A stretch of DNA of 64,000 bases from Nitrospirillum sp034653275. Its GTDB lineage: Bacteria > Pseudomonadota > Alphaproteobacteria > Azospirillales > Azospirillaceae. Position 1 is the stretch's first letter. The number at the start of each line of letters is the position of its first letter. Shown piece after piece: positions 43,102 to 51,592 of this stretch. The translations under genes were made by a program, and so were the position numbers. The notes below the pieces were generated by a model. The model was not told the DNA's origin. It did no database searches and worked only from the letters and a program-made list of their open reading frames with translations. The stretch is taken from assembly GCF_034653275.1 (NCBI RefSeq), contig NZ_JAYEES010000003.1, positions 806,001-870,000 on the forward strand, read 5' to 3'.

Positions 43102-44172
43102 GTGACCGTCACGCCCTTCCCCACCGCCCGCGCCCGGGTCGCCACCCGCGCGCCATACCGCGCCATCGGCATCTGGCTGCTGGTCTGCGCCGGCCTGGTC
43201 TTCGCCATGGCCGTCATCGGCGCCATCACCCGTCTGACGGAAAGCGGGCTGTCGATCACGGAATGGAAGCCGGTGACGGGCGCCCTGCCGCCCCTGTCGG
43301 ACGCCGCCTGGGCGGAGGAATTCGCCAAATACCAGGCCACGCCGGAATTCGCGCTGAAGCACAGCGGCATGGACCTGGCGCAGTTCAAGGGCATCTTCTT
43401 CTGGGAATGGTTCCACCGGCTGGTGGGGCGCCTGATCGGCGTCGTCTTCCTTCTGCCCTTCCTGTTCTTCCTCGCCACCCGCCGCGTGCCGCGCAGCCTG
43501 GTGCCGCGCCTGGCCGGTCTGTTCGTGCTGGGCGGGCTGCAGGGCGCCTTGGGCTGGTACATGGTGAAAAGCGGCCTGGTGAACCGGCCCGACGTCAGCC
43601 ACTACCGCCTGGCGGCCCACCTGTCGCTGGCGGTGCTGATCTATGTGGCCATGCTGGCCACGGCCCTGCCGCTGCTGTTCCCCGCCGCCAGCGGCACCCT
43701 GCATCGCGCGCGCGCGTCCCTGCGCCGCCACGCCGGCGTCGCCATGGCCCTGGTCGCCACCACCATGGTGTGGGGCGCCTTCACCGCCGGGCTGGACGCC
43801 GGCCAGGCTTACAACACCTGGCCGCTGATGAACGGCACCTTCGCGCCGGAGGAGATGTGGAACCTTAGCCCCGCCTGGCTGAACATCCTGGAAAACACGG
43901 CCGCCGTACAGTTCACCCACCGCTGGCTGGCCATACTGACCGGGCTGGTGGTATGGTCTTACGCCTTCCGCGCGCTGCGCGCCGGGGTGCAGGGCAGCGT
44001 GCGGGCCCTGGCCATCGCCGTGGCCGCCATGGTGCTGGTGCAGATCAGCCTGGGGATCAGCACCCTGCTGATGTTCGTGCCGGTGCACGTGGCCGCCACC
44101 CACCAGGCGGGCGCCCTGGTCCTGCTGGGCCTGTTCACCTGGACAGTGATGGAATACCGGCGGCCCTCGTAG
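43102..44172 (+). CDS. ctaA: heme A synthase (COX15/CtaA type)
   Basis: 356 residues with eight predicted helices. Heme-ligand His residues occur in FFWEWFHRLVGR, DVSHYRLAAHLS, QFTHRWLAILTG and ATHQAGALVLL. It converts heme O to heme A for aa3 oxidases. GTG start at 43102. The COX15 form is that of Alphaproteobacteria and mitochondria. Confidence 0.96.
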   Translation: MTVTPFPTARARVATRAPYRAIGIWLLVCAGLVFAMAVIGAITRLTESGLSITEWKPVTGALPPLSDAAWAEEFAKYQATPEFALKHSGMDLAQFKGIFFWEWFHRLVGRLIGVVFLLPFLFFLATRRVPRSLVPRLAGLFVLGGLQGALGWYMVKSGLVNRPDVSHYRLAAHLSLAVLIYVAMLATALPLLFPAASGTLHRARASLRRHAGVAMALVATTMVWGAFTAGLDAGQAYNTWPLMNGTFAPEEMWNLSPAWLNILENTAAVQFTHRWLAILTGLVVWSYAFRALRAGVQGSVRALAIAVAAMVLVQISLGISTLLMFVPVHVAATHQAGALVLLGLFTWTVMEYRRPS

Positions 44173-44191
44173 CAGCCCTTGGTGAGGCGAG

Positions 44192-44614
44192 ATGCAGGCA
44201 ATGGGGCAAAGGGCTGCTATTTGGTTGACTGAGCGGCTATTGGAAACAGCGCTTGGGGCTGTCCTGTTACTCTTTGCGTTCCATGTGCCTGCTCAGGAGT
44301 GGCATCTGCGGGATTGGGTCTTTGGACTGTATCTCGCCAGTGCCTTTGAGGTTGTGAGTGGCTATTGGTTATCCACCATTATCTTCCGGATCCGATGGCC
44401 CCCGAGGGCGACCAGGAGCCAGCTTGCCTGCATGTGTTTGGCTTTCGCGACTCATGCTGCGGTATTTTGTCTGGTTGGATGGTTCCCGGAAATAGACTGG
44501 GAGCGGCTCCTATTATTATTGGGAGCTGGCATCGGCATAGTCGCATTCTCGACATCTGTTGGGGCCCGACTATCTCGCCGGTCAAAGGCGGGCCCGGAAT
44601 GGGCCTATTTCTGA
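44192..44614 (+). CDS. small membrane protein of unknown function
   Basis: 140 residues with four predicted helices (about 10-30, 40-60, 78-98, 108-128). Its sequence is less GC-rich than the neighbours, suggesting recent acquisition. It lies 20 bases after ctaA. No family recognised. Confidence 0.65.
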   Translation: MQAMGQRAAIWLTERLLETALGAVLLLFAFHVPAQEWHLRDWVFGLYLASAFEVVSGYWLSTIIFRIRWPPRATRSQLACMCLAFATHAAVFCLVGWFPEIDWERLLLLLGAGIGIVAFSTSVGARLSRRSKAGPEWAYF

Positions 44615-44630
44615 GTCAGTTGGCTTAAGC

Positions 44631-44668
44631 AAAAAGGGCGCGAAGCCGGATGCCTCGCGCCCTTTTTT
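44631..44668. terminator. bidirectional terminator
   Basis: AGGGCGCGA and TCGCGCCCT stem with five A on the left and six T on the right; serves the convergent 44192 and 44690 genes. Confidence 0.9.
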
Positions 44669-44689
44669 CAGTCCGATGCCGGTGCCTGG

Positions 44690-45292
44690 TTAGGCGGCGG
44701 CGGCCTTCTCGGCCTGCAGTTGGCGGCGGTACTCGAGGGCGTCGGCGAAGACGCGCAGCATGGTCTCGATGAACTCGGGCACCACTTCTTCAGGACCGCG
44801 GGCGGTCAGCAGCTGGCGGTCGATGTTCATGTTCTGGCCTTCCTCGGCCACCCAGGTGGCGCCGGCGGCCTCGACGGTCTCGCGGATCGCCTCGTTGCCG
44901 GTCACGGTGCGGCCCTTCAGGCGCTGGGCCACGGCCAGCAACTGGACGCCGTGGTTGATGGCGGCGACGCCCTTGCCGGCGTCCATGAAGCTGCCGATGA
45001 TGCGGCGGGTGTGCGGGTTGGCGGCCAGCTTGGCCACGCTGCGCTCACCACCCGGCAGGACCAGCAGGTCGAAGTCGGCGGCCAGCACTTCGCCGATCTG
45101 CTTGTCCGTGGGGAAATAGTGGCCCCAGGACGTACCGTGCCAGCCGTTCACCAGACCCTGCTCGGGCGAGATGATCTTGGGCGCGGCGCCGGCGCGCAGC
45201 AGGGCGCGCTGGGCTTCGGTCATTTCCACTTCTTCGAAGCCGTTGGCGATGAGGATGGCAACGGCTTTTCCAGCGAGCGGCTGATCGGTCAA
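44690..45292 (-). CDS. DJ-1/PfpI-family protein without catalytic Cys
   Basis: 200 residues. GFEEVEMTEAQRALLRAG, LVLPGGERSVAKLA and LLTARGPEEVVPEFIETML match PfpI/DJ-1, but the nucleophile elbow reads VAAINHGVQLLA where active members have CHG. The Cys-to-Asn change removes the known nucleophile, so protease/glyoxalase activity is unlikely. Start TTG 45292, preceded by GGAGACG; upstream frame has no family match. Confidence 0.85.
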   Translation of the reverse strand: MTDQPLAGKAVAILIANGFEEVEMTEAQRALLRAGAAPKIISPEQGLVNGWHGTSWGHYFPTDKQIGEVLAADFDLLVLPGGERSVAKLAANPHTRRIIGSFMDAGKGVAAINHGVQLLAVAQRLKGRTVTGNEAIRETVEAAGATWVAEEGQNMNIDRQLLTARGPEEVVPEFIETMLRVFADALEYRRQLQAEKAAAA

Positions 45293-45680
45293 ATTACGTC
45301 TCCTATGTTGTTTCGGCGGCCCGACACCCGCCCGTCGCCGTTCCCCAGGGGACGGCGCCGTTGGCAAGGCGCGATGGATGCTGCCTCGTGAAAATGGCCG
45401 CCCAGGAACAGGCGGCCATGGCAAAGCGTCAGGCGTGGGCGGCTGTCGTGATGCATGCCGGGCCGATGGGATGACGCTCTATTCGCATGGCACCGTAGTT
45501 GGCCTCTCCGGCGCCCCAGGTCAATCGCATTAAGACCGAATCGGGGTTGCGGTGCGGCATGGCTGGGTTGCGGGTGCCCTGCCAAGCTCTGGCACGGCCG
45601 TGCCCGCCTTGACCTAAACCTTGGGATGGGGTTCGGGGCGCGCAAAGCGGCGGGATGGCCGCGCCCGGCGCTTGGGAACA
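45293..45680. other. gap between DJ-1-like and motA genes
   Basis: 388 bases. The left part is the upstream region of the DJ-1-like gene, the right part is downstream of motA, including the 67-base read-through tail of the shifted motA frame. No gene or RNA was recognised. Confidence 0.5.
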
Positions 45681-46540
45681 CTAACTAATCGCCGACAGCG
45701 CCTCTTCCAACTCGTTGAAGTCGGGCATGTATTCCGTCGGCACCTTTTTCGCGCCGCCTCGATGGACACCTGGGGCGCATAGCCCGCCAGGTGCGCCGTG
45801 ATGGCCGCGCGGATGACGTGGTAGAACTGGTTTTCCTCCTCCGCCACGCCCTTCAGCCGCGAGGCGATGGGGGCGATGATGCAGTAGGACAGGAAAATAC
45901 CCATGAAGGTGCCGACCAGGGCGCCACCGATCAGCTTGCCCAGCACCTCGGGCGGCTCGGTGATGGATGCCATGGTCTTGATGACGCCCAGCACGGCGGC
46001 GACGATGCCCAGGGCGGGCATGGCGTCGGCCATGGTCTGAAAGGCGTGGCTGGAATGCAGGTCCTCGTGCTTGGCCTTGTCGATCTCCTGCTCCATCAGC
46101 GCCTCAAGCTCATGTGGGTTGTCCACGCCGATGGAGAACATGCGCAGGTAATCCGCGATGAACTTGACCGTGAACGGGTCCTTCATGATCGAGGGGTAGG
46201 CGTTGAAGATGTTGCTTTCCAAGGGCTTTTCGATGTGCTGCTCAATGGCCAGCACGCCCTTGGTCTTCATCGTCTTCAGGATCTGATAGAGCAGCGACAG
46301 CAGCTCCATGTATTCCTTCTTGTGGAACTTGGCGCCGGGGAAGATGCGCTTCACGGCCCCCAGCGCCTGCTTGATGGTGTGGGTGCTGTTCGACACCATG
46401 AAGCCGCAGATGGCCGCGCCGCCGATGGTCATGAACTCACCGGGCAGGGCCTCAAGGATGATGCCGATCTTGCCGCCGAAGATCATGAACGACCCGAACA
46501 CGCAGATGAACACGCCGAGCAGGCCGATGGCGGCAAACAT
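45614..46540 (-). CDS. motA: flagellar motor protein MotA, C-terminus frameshifted
   Basis: Reads as 308 residues. MotA features: MFAAIGLLGVFICVFGSF helix, KRIFPGAKFHKKEYMELLSLLYQ cytoplasmic domain, MADAMPALGIVAAVLGVIKTM and LGKLIGGALVGTFMGIFLSY helices. From EAARK onward the frame is wrong: adding one base to the five-T run at 45745-45749 restores EAARKKVPTEYMPDFNELEEAL with a stop at 45681 (about 286 residues, the family size). Only the last 20 or so residues are affected, so function may persist. motB is not adjacent. Confidence 0.92.
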   Translation of the reverse strand: MFAAIGLLGVFICVFGSFMIFGGKIGIILEALPGEFMTIGGAAICGFMVSNSTHTIKQALGAVKRIFPGAKFHKKEYMELLSLLYQILKTMKTKGVLAIEQHIEKPLESNIFNAYPSIMKDPFTVKFIADYLRMFSIGVDNPHELEALMEQEIDKAKHEDLHSSHAFQTMADAMPALGIVAAVLGVIKTMASITEPPEVLGKLIGGALVGTFMGIFLSYCIIAPIASRLKGVAEEENQFYHVIRAAITAHLAGYAPQVSIEAARKRCRRNTCPTSTSWKRRCRRLVSVPKRRARPSRRFARPEPHPKV

Positions 46541-46731
46541 GAGCAGACCTTGGTAGATGGACCCCTAAGGTTCGCAGAGTCCAGCCAATCGGCCTACTTG
46601 TCAAATCCCTGATGGGGTAGGGCGCTCGGGACATCGGCGCGCGCGAACGGGTGATGCCGAACGCCGCCCCGTCACCCAGGCATGACGCCAAGACCCTTGA
46701 ATTCGGACGCCCCGTCCGCCATCGTTCCCGC

Positions 46732-46826
46732 CATCGACTGGGGTGCCGCCCGCCTGACCATCAGGCCCGCGGCTGAGATCAGACCCATGGAACCTGCTCC
46801 GGATCATGCCGGCGAAGGGAGATCGC
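46732..46826 (+). promoter_or_regulatory. TPP riboswitch (THI element)
   Basis: The conserved aptamer blocks appear in order: GGGGTGCC (from 46740), GGCTGAGATC (46771-46780), ACCC-ATG-GAACCTG (46783-46796) and GGATCATGCCGGCGAAGGGA (46801-46820). It precedes thiO by about 70 bases and is expected to reduce expression of thiOSGE when thiamine pyrophosphate is bound. An ATG at 46806 lies inside the aptamer. Confidence 0.93.
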
Positions 46827-46892
46827 GAGACCGTGACCTATTATCCGCCTTCGGGCCATTCATCCGCCCAACCGTCCGTCCATCCCCGGGCG

Positions 46893-48035
46893 ATGCCCCG
46901 TGTGGCCATCATCGGCGCCGGCTGCATCGGCCTGTCCATCGCTTGGCGCCTGGCCGCCGCCGGCGGCACGGTCGACATCTATGACCGGGGGACCGCCGGC
47001 CGGGGCGCCACCCACGCCGCCGCCGGCATGCTGGCCGCCGCCGTGGAGACGGAACCGGGTGAGCAGGCGCTGCTTCCCCTGACCCTGGACAGCCAGCGGC
47101 GCTGGCCCGCCTTCGCCGCCGAGCTGGAGGCCTGCAGCGGCCTGTCCGTCGACCTGCGCACCGAAGGCACGGTGCAGGTGGCCCTGACCCGCGACGATGT
47201 CGAGGTGCTGCGCAGCGGCTTCGAGTTCCAGCGCGGCCTGGGCCTGAATGTCGCCTGGCTGACCGGCGCCCAGGTGAAGGAGCGGGAGCCGTGGTTGAAC
47301 CCGCGCGCCGCCGCCGGTGTGCTGGGCGCCGATGACGGCCAGGTGGATAACCGCAAGCTGGCCTTGGCGCTGAAGGCCGCCGCCGTGATGGCTGGCGCCC
47401 GTCTGCACGAGGGCGCGGCGGTGGAGGCCCTGTCCCTGACGGCCGGCCGTGTCGACGGCGTGGTGGTGGGCGGCGCGCTGAGGCCCGCCGACGTGGTGGT
47501 GCTGGCCGCCGGCGCCTGGTCGCGCCAGCTGGCGGGGTTGCCGGAGGGCGCGGTGCCGCCGGTGCGGCCGGTGAAGGGCCAGATGCTGGCCCTGCGCATG
47601 GACCCGGCCCGGCCCCTGTTGCGCCATGTGGTGTGGCCGCCCAGATGCTATCTGGTGCCCCGGCTGGACGGTCGCCTGATCGTGGGCGCCACCACCGAGG
47701 ACAAGGGCTGGGACGACCATCTGACGGCCGGTGGCGTGCTGGCCCTGCTGGAGGCCGCGTGGCGGGCCCTGCCGGGGGTGGAGGAGCTGCCCATCGAAGA
47801 GATGTGGGTGGGGCATCGCCCCGGCAGCCGCGACGACGCCCCCATCCTGGGGCCCGTGCCGGATGTCGCCGGCCTGGTCATGGCCACCGGCCACCACCGC
47901 AACGGCATCCTGCTGACCCCCGGCACGGCCGACCTGGTGGCCAACCACATCCTGACCGGCCGGGTTGACCCGCTGCTGGCGCCCTTCGGAATTGGGCGTT
48001 TCCAGCAGGGAACCGAGTTGAGGGCACGCGCATGA
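46893..48035 (+). CDS. thiO: glycine oxidase ThiO
   Basis: 380 residues. The FAD-binding VAIIGAGCIGLSIAWRLA (GxGxxG) is at the N-terminus, and C-terminal motifs include VWPPRCYLVPRLDGRLIVGATTED and ATGHHRNGILLTPGTADLV. ThiO makes the iminoglycine used for the thiazole ring. ATG 46893 is chosen; the in-frame ATG at 46806 is inside the riboswitch. First gene of thiO-thiS-thiG-thiE; the stop overlaps thiS by four bases. Confidence 0.95.
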   Translation: MPRVAIIGAGCIGLSIAWRLAAAGGTVDIYDRGTAGRGATHAAAGMLAAAVETEPGEQALLPLTLDSQRRWPAFAAELEACSGLSVDLRTEGTVQVALTRDDVEVLRSGFEFQRGLGLNVAWLTGAQVKEREPWLNPRAAAGVLGADDGQVDNRKLALALKAAAVMAGARLHEGAAVEALSLTAGRVDGVVVGGALRPADVVVLAAGAWSRQLAGLPEGAVPPVRPVKGQMLALRMDPARPLLRHVVWPPRCYLVPRLDGRLIVGATTEDKGWDDHLTAGGVLALLEAAWRALPGVEELPIEEMWVGHRPGSRDDAPILGPVPDVAGLVMATGHHRNGILLTPGTADLVANHILTGRVDPLLAPFGIGRFQQGTELRARA

Positions 48036-48235
48036 TCACCGTGAACGGCAAGACCCGCGCCCATGCGGACGGGCTGGACCTGCCGGCTCTGCTGGGAGAG
48101 GCGGGGTTGGATTTGGGTTCCCGCGGCATCGCCGTGGCCATCAACGGCACCGTGGTGCCCCGTGCCCGCTGGGCGGAGCGCGCCGTCGCCGATGGCGACG
48201 CCATTGAAATCGTGAAGGTGTTGCAAGGTGGCTGA
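48032..48235 (+). CDS. thiS: sulfur carrier protein ThiS
   Basis: 67 residues ending in Gly-Gly, the C-terminus adenylated and thiocarboxylated for sulfur transfer. VNGKTRAHADGLDLPALLGE and VAINGTVVPR are typical. Overlaps thiG by eight bases. Confidence 0.96.
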   Translation: MITVNGKTRAHADGLDLPALLGEAGLDLGSRGIAVAINGTVVPRARWAERAVADGDAIEIVKVLQGG

Positions 48236-49001
48236 AGACTTGTTCCGCATCGCCGGCAAGGCGTTCACCTCCCGCCTGTTCCTCGGAACCGCGGGCTATC
48301 CCAACCAGCAGGTGTTCCTGGACAGCCTGGCGGCGTCCGGCGCCGAGGTGGTCACCGTCTCCATCCGCCGGGTGGATATGGAGGGCGGGGCCGAGGGCAT
48401 CCTGGACTTGGTGCGCGACCGCGCGTGGCTGCTGCCCAACACCGCCGGCTGCGCCACGGTGAAGGATGCGGTGCTGACCGCCCAGCTGGCGCGCGAGGCC
48501 CTGGATACCAACTGGATCAAGCTGGAACTGATCGGCGACCGTGAGACGCTGTACCCGGATGTGGAACAGCTGGTGACGGCCGCCGCCGAGCTGGTGGACG
48601 ACGGCTTCACCGTCCTGCCCTATTGCACCGACGATCCCATCGTCTGCCGGCGCCTGGCCGACGTCGGCTGCGCCGCCGTCATGCCCCTGGGTGCCCCCAT
48701 CGGCACAGGCCTGGGTATCCTCAATCCTTACAACATCGAAATGATCTGCGCGCGCAGCACGGTGCCGGTCATCCTGGACGCGGGCATCGGCACGGCCTCG
48801 GACGCGGCGCTGGCCATGGAATTGGGCTGCGACGCCGTGCTGCTCAACACCGCCGTGTCCAAGAGCACCGACCCGGTGCGCATGGCCGCCGCCATGGGCC
48901 ACGCCGTCGCCGGCGGCCGCCTGGCCCGTCTGGCCGGCCGCATTCCGAAGCGCACCCGGGCCGAGGCCTCCAGCCCCGAGCTGGGGCTGATCGGGGGGTA
49001 G
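48228..49001 (+). CDS. thiG: thiazole synthase
   Basis: 257 residues. LFLGTAGYPNQQVFLDSL and TNWIKLELIGD, with the Schiff-base Lys, LPYCTDDPIVCRRLADVG and LDAGIGTASDAALAMELG are diagnostic. It condenses iminoglycine, DXP and ThiS thiocarboxylate. GTG start. Confidence 0.97.
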   Translation: MAEDLFRIAGKAFTSRLFLGTAGYPNQQVFLDSLAASGAEVVTVSIRRVDMEGGAEGILDLVRDRAWLLPNTAGCATVKDAVLTAQLAREALDTNWIKLELIGDRETLYPDVEQLVTAAAELVDDGFTVLPYCTDDPIVCRRLADVGCAAVMPLGAPIGTGLGILNPYNIEMICARSTVPVILDAGIGTASDAALAMELGCDAVLLNTAVSKSTDPVRMAAAMGHAVAGGRLARLAGRIPKRTRAEASSPELGLIGG

Positions 49002-49002
49002 G

Positions 49003-49590
49003 GTGGCGTTGCCATATCCAGCGCTGCTGGTCATCACCGACCGCCGCCAAGCGAGCATGCCCTTGCCGCGGTTGCTGGACCGGGTCTTCGCCGCCGGTTG
49101 CCGTTGGGCCAGCGTGCGGGAGAAGGATCTGGCCCCCTGCGAGCGGTTGGATTTGGTGCGCCAGTTGCGACCCATCGCCCGCCACCACGGCGCCCTGCTG
49201 ACCGTGCATGGTGACCTGACGGCGGCGGTACTGTGCGACGGCGTGCATCTCGGGGCTGGCGGCGATGTGGCGGCGGCCCGGGCCCGCCTGGGACCACGGG
49301 CCCTGGTGGGCATCTCGCGCCATCATCCGGAGGAAGGCCTCGGCGGCGCCGACTACGCCACCCTCAGCCCCATTTTCGAGACCGCGTCCAAGCCCGGCTA
49401 TGGTCCCGCCCTGGGCCCCCAGGCGCTGTCCCGCCTGCCCGGCGCCCTGGCCCTGGGCGGCATCACCCCCGCCAACGCGGCGCAAGTCCGCGCGGCCGGT
49501 GCCGCCGGCCTGGCCGTCATGGGCACGGTCATGCGCGCAAGCGACCCCGGCGCCGTGGTCCGGCAGTTGCTGGCGGCGTGGGGCGATTAG
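49003..49590 (+). CDS. thiE: thiamine phosphate synthase-family protein
   Basis: 195 residues. ThiE/TenI elements: ASVREKDLAPCERLDL, TVHGDLTAAVLCDGVHLG, ADYATLSPIFETASKPG and ALGGITPANAAQVRAAGAAG. It joins HMP-PP and thiazole phosphate; TenI is the alternative. Starts one base after the thiG stop. Last gene of the riboswitch-controlled operon. Confidence 0.92.
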   Translation: MALPYPALLVITDRRQASMPLPRLLDRVFAAGCRWASVREKDLAPCERLDLVRQLRPIARHHGALLTVHGDLTAAVLCDGVHLGAGGDVAAARARLGPRALVGISRHHPEEGLGGADYATLSPIFETASKPGYGPALGPQALSRLPGALALGGITPANAAQVRAAGAAGLAVMGTVMRASDPGAVVRQLLAAWGD

Positions 49591-49919
49591 TTGGTCAATA
49601 TCGTGATGGATTGCAGCTTGGTCCCCCAGCCGGCACAACCGGTTCCGTTGGCGGCCTCCAGCGTCACGCGCTTGCCTTGGGCCTGAGCTGACAGGGCAGC
49701 GCTCAGCAAGGACGGACCTGAATATGTATCGCCCAAGTTGATTGCAAAGGTGTCCGTGGAGCAGAAGGTCGTCGAGTCTACGGCGACGAAGGCTGCGGAG
49801 TTTGTACCGTTCGCGTAGACGCGAACGCTGGTGATGTGGACTACGCCGCTCGTCGGTTCTGCCCCGGCGGGCTGGGCCGCGCAGATCCCCATCGCCAGCA
49901 AGGAGCCGGCCCATTTCAG
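49587..49919 (-). pseudogene. secreted small protein, main part, split by the IS element
   Basis: The sequence encodes a signal-peptide core (KWAGSLLAMGICAAQPAGA) and a mature region with two Cys (DSTTFCSTDTFAINLGDTYS, NGTGCAGWGTKLQSITIL). No start codon exists on this side of the IS. Deleting the IS and one 8-bp target copy joins it to ATGAAGAGA at 51485-51493 and yields an uninterrupted 113-residue secreted protein starting MKRLKWAGS. Function unknown; resembles small periplasmic proteins with a disulfide. Confidence 0.85.
49912..49919. repeat. IS target-site duplication, left copy
   Basis: CATTTCAG, repeated exactly at 51477-51484 on the other side of the IS. Confidence 0.9.
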
Positions 49920-51476
49920 TCGCCCGTGAATGATTTCTAAGCCGTTGGCCGACCATGGTGTTTGGCTGGTAGTGCTGTAATCGAATTTGCAGGAAAGAGG
50001 GGGCTTGGCCTCCGCTTTCTTGCAATTTGGAGATCCCCTTTTGGGCCATTTCGTGATTCGATTCCCCCTGTGAACAGCGGTGGGAACAGGCCATGTCACG
50101 ACCCCGGGACACCCGACAGAAAGACCTTCTGCGTCCAGCCCTGGACCAGATCATCGACCTGAAGCACCCACTGGTGGTGCTGTCGGGCAAGATCGACTGG
50201 GGCTTTCTGGAACAGCGCTTGGGTGGGGTCTATGGCGGCGGACCAGGCCAGCCGCCGTTGCCGGTCCGGCTGATGGCGGGCCTGCTGATCCTGAAGCACA
50301 TGCACAACCTGTCGGATGAGGTGCTGACCGCCCGCTGGGCGGAGAACCCCTATTTCCAGTTCTTCTGCGGCGAGGAGGTCTTCCGCCACGACCTGCCCTT
50401 CGACCGGTCGTCGCTGTCCCGTTGGCGCCAGCGCCTGGGCGAGGAGCGGCTGGCCGCGCTGATCCAGGAGAGCCTGCGGGTGGCCCAGGCCACCGGCGCG
50501 CTCAGCACCCGCGACTTGGCGCGCGTGGCGGTGGACACCACCGTCCAGCCCAAGGCCGTCGCCCACCCCACCGACGCCCGCCTGACCCACAAGGCCATCG
50601 AGAAGCTGGTCGGCTTCGCCAAGGACAACGGCCTCACGCTGCGCCAGAGCTATCTGCGCGTGGCCAAGAAGGCCGCCATCATGGTCGGCCGCTACACCCA
50701 CGCCCACCAACACAAGCGCGCCAACCGGGAACTAAAGTTCCTGCGCACCCGTCTGGGCCGCCTCATCCGTGACATCAACCGCAAGGTCGCCGCCAAGGGA
50801 GGCGCCGAGGCCCCAGACCTCCTGGCCCGCTACGGCCCCTTACGTGACCTGGCCATCAAGGTCAGCATGCAGACCCAGCGCCAGCGCGGGCAGAAAGTCT
50901 ACTCCCTCCACGCCCCCGAGGTCGAATGCATCGGCAAGGGCAAGGCCCGCGCCCCCTACGAGTTCGGCTGCAAGGTCAGCGTCGCCGTCCCCATCACCAA
51001 GCCCAAGGGCGGCCTCTTCGTCCTCCACGCCCAGGCCCTGCACACCAACCCCTTCGACGGCCACACCCTGGCCAAGGCCGTCGCCGACATCAAAGCCAAC
51101 ACTGGACGCGAGCCGGACCGCGTCCACGTCGACAGGGGCTATCGCGGCCATGACCATCCCAACAAGTTCAAGGTCTGGATCACAGGCCAGGTCCGCAGGA
51201 CTACCACCGCCATCAAACGGGAGATGAAGCGCCGCGCCGCCATCGAGCCCATCATCGGCCACCTCAAGGCCGAGCACCGCATGGGACGGAACTACCTCAA
51301 GGGACGCCACGGCGACCGTATCAATGCCGTCCTCGCAGCCGCTGGCTTCAACTTCCACCTCCTCGTCAGGTGGTTCAAGGACCTTTGGCGTGCCCTGCTC
51401 TGCGCTCTCCAAATCCAAAACGAAATGACCCTGATCAGCTCAAATTGAACCGGTCAGGGCCATTCTTCACGGGCGA
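49920..51476 (+). mobile_element. complete IS5-like insertion sequence, 1557 bp
   Basis: Ends carry an 11-bp perfect inverted repeat, TCGCCCGTGAA at 49920-49930 and TTCACGGGCGA at 51466-51476, flanked by the 8-bp duplication CATTTCAG. It holds one DDE transposase. IS5-type by transposase; an 8-bp duplication is unusual for the core IS5 group, so subgroup is uncertain. Intact repeats and duplication imply recent insertion. Confidence 0.92.
50093..51448 (+). CDS. IS5-like DDE transposase
   Basis: 451 residues. An N-terminal DUF772-like helical domain (PLPVRLMAGLLILKHMHNLS, YFQFFCGEEVF) is followed by the DDE core: first Asp in RVAVDTTVQPKA, second in VHVDRGYRGHD and the Glu in RAAIEPIIGHLKAEHRMGRN. 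It fills most of the IS and appears intact. Confidence 0.95.
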   Translation: MSRPRDTRQKDLLRPALDQIIDLKHPLVVLSGKIDWGFLEQRLGGVYGGGPGQPPLPVRLMAGLLILKHMHNLSDEVLTARWAENPYFQFFCGEEVFRHDLPFDRSSLSRWRQRLGEERLAALIQESLRVAQATGALSTRDLARVAVDTTVQPKAVAHPTDARLTHKAIEKLVGFAKDNGLTLRQSYLRVAKKAAIMVGRYTHAHQHKRANRELKFLRTRLGRLIRDINRKVAAKGGAEAPDLLARYGPLRDLAIKVSMQTQRQRGQKVYSLHAPEVECIGKGKARAPYEFGCKVSVAVPITKPKGGLFVLHAQALHTNPFDGHTLAKAVADIKANTGREPDRVHVDRGYRGHDHPNKFKVWITGQVRRTTTAIKREMKRRAAIEPIIGHLKAEHRMGRNYLKGRHGDRINAVLAAAGFNFHLLVRWFKDLWRALLCALQIQNEMTLISSN

Positions 51477-51493
51477 CATTTCAGTCTCTTCAT
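51477..51493 (-). pseudogene. 5' end of the IS-split secreted-protein gene and right target copy
   Basis: On the minus strand ATGAAGAGA (51493-51485) is followed by the target copy CTGAAATG. With the IS removed this continues in frame into 49911 and beyond. A GGGGAAAGC stretch upstream of the ATG is a usable ribosome-binding site. Confidence 0.8.
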
Positions 51494-51592
51494 GCTTTCC
51501 CCATTCCTGAAATCGCTTGCTGGCGTCCCCCGACGCCGCTAACCGTAATTATCCCATCAGTTGTAGAAATTGAAATCAAGGCCACTTTTATA

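Noticed and set aside
49920..50099. N-terminal extension of the secreted-protein frame
   Set aside because: These codons are IS sequence; the real 5' end is on the other side of the IS at 51485-51493.
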